From contig JANVCC010000030.1 in the NCBI GenBank assembly GCA_025345505.1, positions 1,242,054 through 1,306,053 of the forward strand: a DNA stretch of 64,000 nucleotides. The letters run 5' to 3'. The translations under genes and the position numbers were made by a program. Each line of letters begins with the position of its first letter. The stretch's first letter is position 1. Shown in pieces: positions 59,097 through 64,000 of this stretch. Source of the DNA: Todiramphus chloris collaris (taxonomy: Eukaryota > Chordata > Aves > Coraciiformes > Alcedinidae). The notes under the pieces are model-generated. The model was not told where the DNA came from and ran no database searches. It saw only the letters and a list, made by a program, of their open reading frames with translations.

Positions 59097-62000
59097 GTCA
59101 TTTGGGCAGTGCTGTGCCATGTCCACCACCGGTACAAGCTGGTACTGTGCTCTGCTCCCAGCTGTCCCCAGGGACTATTGGGGTGCCATGGTTTTAATAC
59201 ACAACTGCTGCAGGTGTTCCATGCAGGATTCCAGTTTCCTCTTTTTTTTTACTTTGTTTTGAAACAGTGCTTCCAAGCCTGTAGTTCTCAGTCCCCAAAC
59301 AGAATCTCAGGCTCCAGCAGTCTGGGAGAGAGTATGCTGCTGACATGCTCAGAAATGCTCCAAGACACCCAAAATAAGCACTGCCAATGTTTATTTCTAA
59401 ACATCAGAGGAAGAGGGGAATAGAGTAGCAGTTTGGCTGTTTTGATTTGGAAGCATTTGTGCAGATTCAACACTTGTCTGCAGCACCCTTCTGGGTTGAA
59501 ACTGCATAGGTACAGCAAGTGCCAAAAGTGCAGACAGAGAATTTGGAGAGGAAATTCCAAAACTCTGTGTAAGTTTGAAGAATAGCCATTTCAAAGAAGT
59601 CTGATAAGGCAGAAAACTTGTATTTGAGATAGCTCACTCCCTCCATAGCTGTAACACTCTAGGAACCTCATGTGGCTGTTTCTTCTTAACAGAAAGCCAG
59701 TAAGACTCACATTTAAAAATATTTAACAATGTTTTTGAACTAGCTGTGGTTTAGTTATTACCAACTAAATGCTACTGCAGCCCAAGAAAGTTATTTTCAA
59801 TTATTGGTTATGTACATATAGGTCCTTATTTAACAATACCTACCTTCACGTTTAATGGAGATAATATAGAACCAGGTTACTGGTGATCCCTACTTCTATG
59901 TCTAACATGAAATGTGAAAGTATATCTGCCTAATAGGCATAGCACTGAAATTCTTGATAAAAAGGAAAAAAAAAATCAAAAATTATAATCATAACTGTTA
60001 ATGTCATAAGATTGTTTTATTAATTGTTATTGCTCATTACTACTATTAATGATGATTATTAATGTTGCCACAATAAACACAGCAGCACTAGTTTATCCCG
60101 GGTGTGATGACAGGCGTTTTTCTTAAAGAACTTACTGTTCTAAAAGCAGCTTTTCCATGTTTTCCTCCTCTACACAGCACTGCAAGGGTGTTTTGCCCTT
60201 TGCCATGGACTAAGCACTGCTCTCACTCGACCTGGCTCAGCCCCAGCAGGCTTACCTTATGGCAGCACACACAGCCACAGTTTAGGATCTCAGAACTATG
60301 GATTAGCACTGGGAGAAGTATGGGGAGAGAGTGAGTTATTTGATGTTTTCTGTCCCCTTTCTTAAACCTATGGATTGTCCGCAAGTGGATGATCCTGAGA
60401 CTAGTGTGGGAGGAGGAAAATCCCATAAATAGAATTGAAAACCTCCTGCTCTTCATTAGCATCCCTGTGTAGAAGTGAATGTACATGGAAAACAAGTAAC
60501 AAGGACAGAGAATGTCTTTGGAGGAATTTGTTACTATGTATTTAAAAATACAGCATTGAGGGGTCCCTCCAACATCATTTGCAAAGTTCTGAAATTGTTG
60601 TTATTTACCCAGTGCGTGCCATTCTCCAAACCCATCCCAACTCTGCTGTGAGCAATGACAATGCTGCCTTGCTTGTATCTTCTGCATCTATTTCCCTTTC
60701 CATCTCTACAGCCTGGATAATACTCATTCTTTGCTGCTGCAATCACAGTGGAAAACCCAAACTCACCCTTTTTTCCTGAAACATAATTTGTTAGGATATT
60801 TTCTTTTTTTTAAAAAAAAAGCCATGACTGGTATATTTTTGTTTCACAAGAAAAAGCCTGGAATTCAATAATGTAGACATGGCCTCATGGGAATAAAATC
60901 TCTGCTTCTATTTGGCCACAGAAAATTAATTTCTCTTAACCCTAAACTGGAAGGAAACCGCAGTATATTTAACAGGGGTGACTGGCAGAGCTGTCTGCAC
61001 TGGAGACCACAGTACAATTGCTCCAGGCTGAGAATAATAATAGAACTGGAAATTATTTCTGTATTGTGATGTCCTGGAGAAAGACTTATTTTTTTAAAAC
61101 AGCTACATGTGCTCTGAGTCACCATAGCTGGTCACTGAGCCCTGTGCTGCGGATCAGTCACTGCTACATTCCAGCCACCGAGGGAAACAGAGCGGTAGGA
61201 TGAAAAGGGAAGAAATAAAACCAGAAGCAAATGGCACTAGCGATACATTGTGAATGAATCAGAATTTTCTAACCACAGTCCTAGGCAGGGTGCTGAAATG
61301 TGTTTTGATTTCCTGATCACCAGTGTAACTAAAGCATCACTTTTCTTCTGTAGAGTCTAGAAATAGATGGCTGAAGGCTCTTGTGTCACAAAGGGCATGA
61401 GAACAACTTATTGAAAACTGCTGTTTATTAGAAATTCCTCACAATCCTGAATCTCACAGCAAACTCCCAAAGGGATGCAGGGAGGAAGGGAAACAGTACT
61501 GGATGCGCTTCTGTGGCAACAGGGTCCAGCTACCCCATCACGAAAATGTTATAATGGCTCTTGCCCAGAGAGACCCTGGGCAGAAGATCTTCTAATCAAA
61601 TTAGATAAGGAGGCCCAGAAAGCAGTGAGATTGAAGACTAGGTGTGCCAATAGCTATTGATGAAGCATGTGCTGAAATACTGTCTCCAGACTGCATTCAA
61701 CAGAAGGAGTTTCCATTGATGTTCAGATGCTACTGCAGGGCGGATGTGCAAATACTGCAGGCAGCTCATGGCCATTTCTCACACACGGGTGAGCTATCCT
61801 GTCTGTGGGCATATTAAACCCCAAAACTCATCTCCTGTTAATGAACAAACTTTGTAAGGATACCCCCCAAAGGCTTGGACAGCTTCAAGCATCTCAGGGA
61901 GTTGAAGAATCTGAAGATGCCTAGGTGGTCCATCAGGTCTGCAGCACCCTGAATGCAAGAATATGCCTGATGGTTTCAGAGGGTCCCTGCTCTACAGCAA

Positions 62001-64000
62001 GCACTGCTGGGAAGGGAAGTGAGCTTAAACTTCAGCAAAACAGTTGTCTGAGAGCAACAGAGCTGGAGCAGAAACCAAGCTGGACATAAACAGAGCCAGC
62101 TCCAGAGCGCCTGTTTGATTAAAGCTATTTTTGGTATCAAAACTCACGGGTGGGAAGGGAAGCAGCAAGCAGATAAATTAGCCATTAAAAAGAAGTGCAG
62201 CGACATTGCTGAGCCCGATCAGCCATTTCAGGCGGTGAGTGACAGAGGACACAACAAATCCGTCTTTGTTCTTCTGCTCTCTTGCAGCACGTGATTGGGA
62301 GATAAGACGCTAGAGAGGGTTCATTTATCTGGCAAAGCACAGAGTTATTCATTAACCTGCTTGGCTAAATAAAGCCCTGATAAGGACTGAGTGCCTGGAA
62401 AGGGGCAAGCCCAGGTGCAGCGGGGCCTGAAAGCAGCCATGGGGCAGGGAGGCATGTCCATGTCCTGTGCCAGGGTCACCAAATCACCTGTGGTCGCACA
62501 TGAAACTCTGTTTCAGCAGCCCTCTTTTTGCATAGTGAAGGCAGGGATGTCAGTGATGTGTTGCTGGATGAAAGCTTTCTTTTAGCAACTGGAGATGCAA
62601 CATACTCGCGTTGCATCATAACACTCATAACACTCGTTAGCAGTGAGAAAGGTGTATGAATATGGATTTTTCAGTTTGTTTGTCAAATTCCAAAACAGGG
62701 GAAAATGAGTATAGCCAAGCATTTTCTTCAATAGGAAAAGAAATTATCTTTTTTTCATTATATAATGCTGGTTTAAAAAAATCCTTTCCTAAAATTTAGG
62801 TCAGTTTTTAAACAACAAAGCTCATTTCAAAACAAAAAGTCAAAATATTTTGGTTTGATGATGTTGAAACAAAATGTCTCCGTATCTCCAAACCATTTCT
62901 TTTGACATGTCAAAATGAAACACTTGTACACGTTCTAATTTTTTTAACAAATACCATTGGTTCCTGCATTTTTCAATGAACTTCTCCATTTAAAAAATGT
63001 CACTCAACTCTAAAAATTATCATACATATAGAGCTACCTCTGTTACCACATTATGTCTCATGCAAGCGTGCCAAATATGAATTCCTTACAAGGGAGCTGA
63101 TTGGACTTCAAAGCTGACCAATAAAGCCTGAGAAGGCATAATGCCAATTAAAAGGGCTAAATGGTTATAAACTTCCCTTCAACCTGCAATAAGGTCACAC
63201 TCTCTGCAGGTCAGCGCTATGAGACAGGATCACGTGGGTCACATCACTGTCTTTGAAGAACACAGATGTGGAGGGTCAAACCATAGCTCATACCCCCATG
63301 CACATGTTCAGATTAGCGCTTTAATTCTTGTTAAAGCAACCTGTCTAAATCAGGGCTGTCTGGGAAATGTATTTTACAGATTATGTTAGGGACCCTGTTG
63401 AACTGCAGATATCTGAGGAAGCTCTTTGCTGGATTCTTGTATGTAGGTTGTGTGGGATCTAGCCATAAAATCACACACATTCATGAAAATCTGACAATCC
63501 TCCAGAGCCAGAAGCTACGTGTAAGGAAAGATAAGACTGAAACATCCCTCTACACTGCCCGGAGATAAAGAGCAGTCCAGAAAGGCTGGTAGGTAGCTGC
63601 AGTGCTTGGTGTGACACTTGTTGTCTCACTTGTCTTCGGAGAGCATCTTCTAGACTTCTTCTGAGGGGGTCTCATCATCTCATCTCCCTGGCTATTGGAC
63701 TGGAGAGGTTGCATGACCTTGATGCTCCTATTCCTGGTGCTGGGTGAGTGAAGGAAGCCCAGGTCCTACTGGGATGGTGGGGTTTTACAGAGCGTGGCAG
63801 TCAGTGAGATGTCAAATACTTCCCAGCACAGCACCACAGCGTATTCTTAGGCTGCTGTTGGCATGCACCAGAGTTTCACTAGCTCACGCTGATTTAAATA
63901 TAAATCCCCTCTTTGTCGCTGATCACTCCATTCAGGGATGGAAAGTCCACAGAGCCAAAAATATACCCAGTTAGTCAGCAGGTTTGTGAATATTTTGAGA
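59097..64000. other. Gene-free region to window end
   Basis: No supported gene; open frames stay below 105 codons. It has a T8A9 palindromic run at 60804-60820. A repeat-free stretch at about 62100-62330 contains TAAT words, a CACGTG E-box at 62288-62293 and CCAAT on the minus strand, and could be conserved non-coding DNA. The rest is unique AT-rich sequence. Confidence 0.5.
60804..60820. repeat. T8A9 palindromic homopolymer junction
   Basis: Eight T followed directly by nine A, self-complementary over 16 bp. It is simple sequence. Confidence 0.85.

Noticed and set aside
1..64000. tRNA, rRNA, CRISPR array, endogenous retrovirus LTRs, bacterial-type operons or prophage
   Set aside because: None recognised by eye on either strand; sequence character is vertebrate nuclear non-coding DNA.

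Overview
This window looks like non-coding DNA from a bird nuclear genome, either a gene desert or the inside of a very large intron. Three things point there. Base composition is AT-rich and uneven. No long or family-recognisable host open reading frame exists on either strand. The clearest mobile elements are 5'-truncated CR1 LINE retrotransposons with the 3' ends typical of avian CR1 (a 'ggtcttttccaacct'-type tail ending in ATTCTGTG/ATTCTATG). Another archosaur or a turtle is possible but less likely. I cannot name the species, the locus or a host gene.

Layout. 1-24 kb is unique-looking sequence with simple repeats, a few degenerate ancient repeats, a 10-nt microexon-like splice pair near 4.33 kb, a short exon-like segment at 16.83 kb and a duplicated POU-octamer element at 17.21 kb. 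24.45-27.24 kb carries two CR1 tails. 27.6-31.6 kb holds an ancient repeat with inverted ends, an AT-rich stretch that looks like a conserved non-coding block, and a longer ancient repeat. A small CpG-rich patch lies at 34.1 kb. At 40.17-41.27 kb two CR1 copies sit head to tail; the first keeps about 220 codons of a decayed reverse transcriptase. 44.5 kb and 58.9 kb carry two more CR1 tails. The best candidate coding segment of the window is a 103-bp exon-like stretch at 48110-48212. 52.4 kb has a dense cluster of homeodomain-type motifs, and 57.71-57.92 kb holds an ancient fold-back (palindromic) repeat.

Function. All recognisable coding sequence is retrotransposon debris. If the window does anything for the host, it is most likely long-range regulation, plus perhaps one or two small exons of a gene whose other exons lie outside. 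I see no operon, tRNA, rRNA, CRISPR array, prophage or endogenous retrovirus, and no convincing new biological system.
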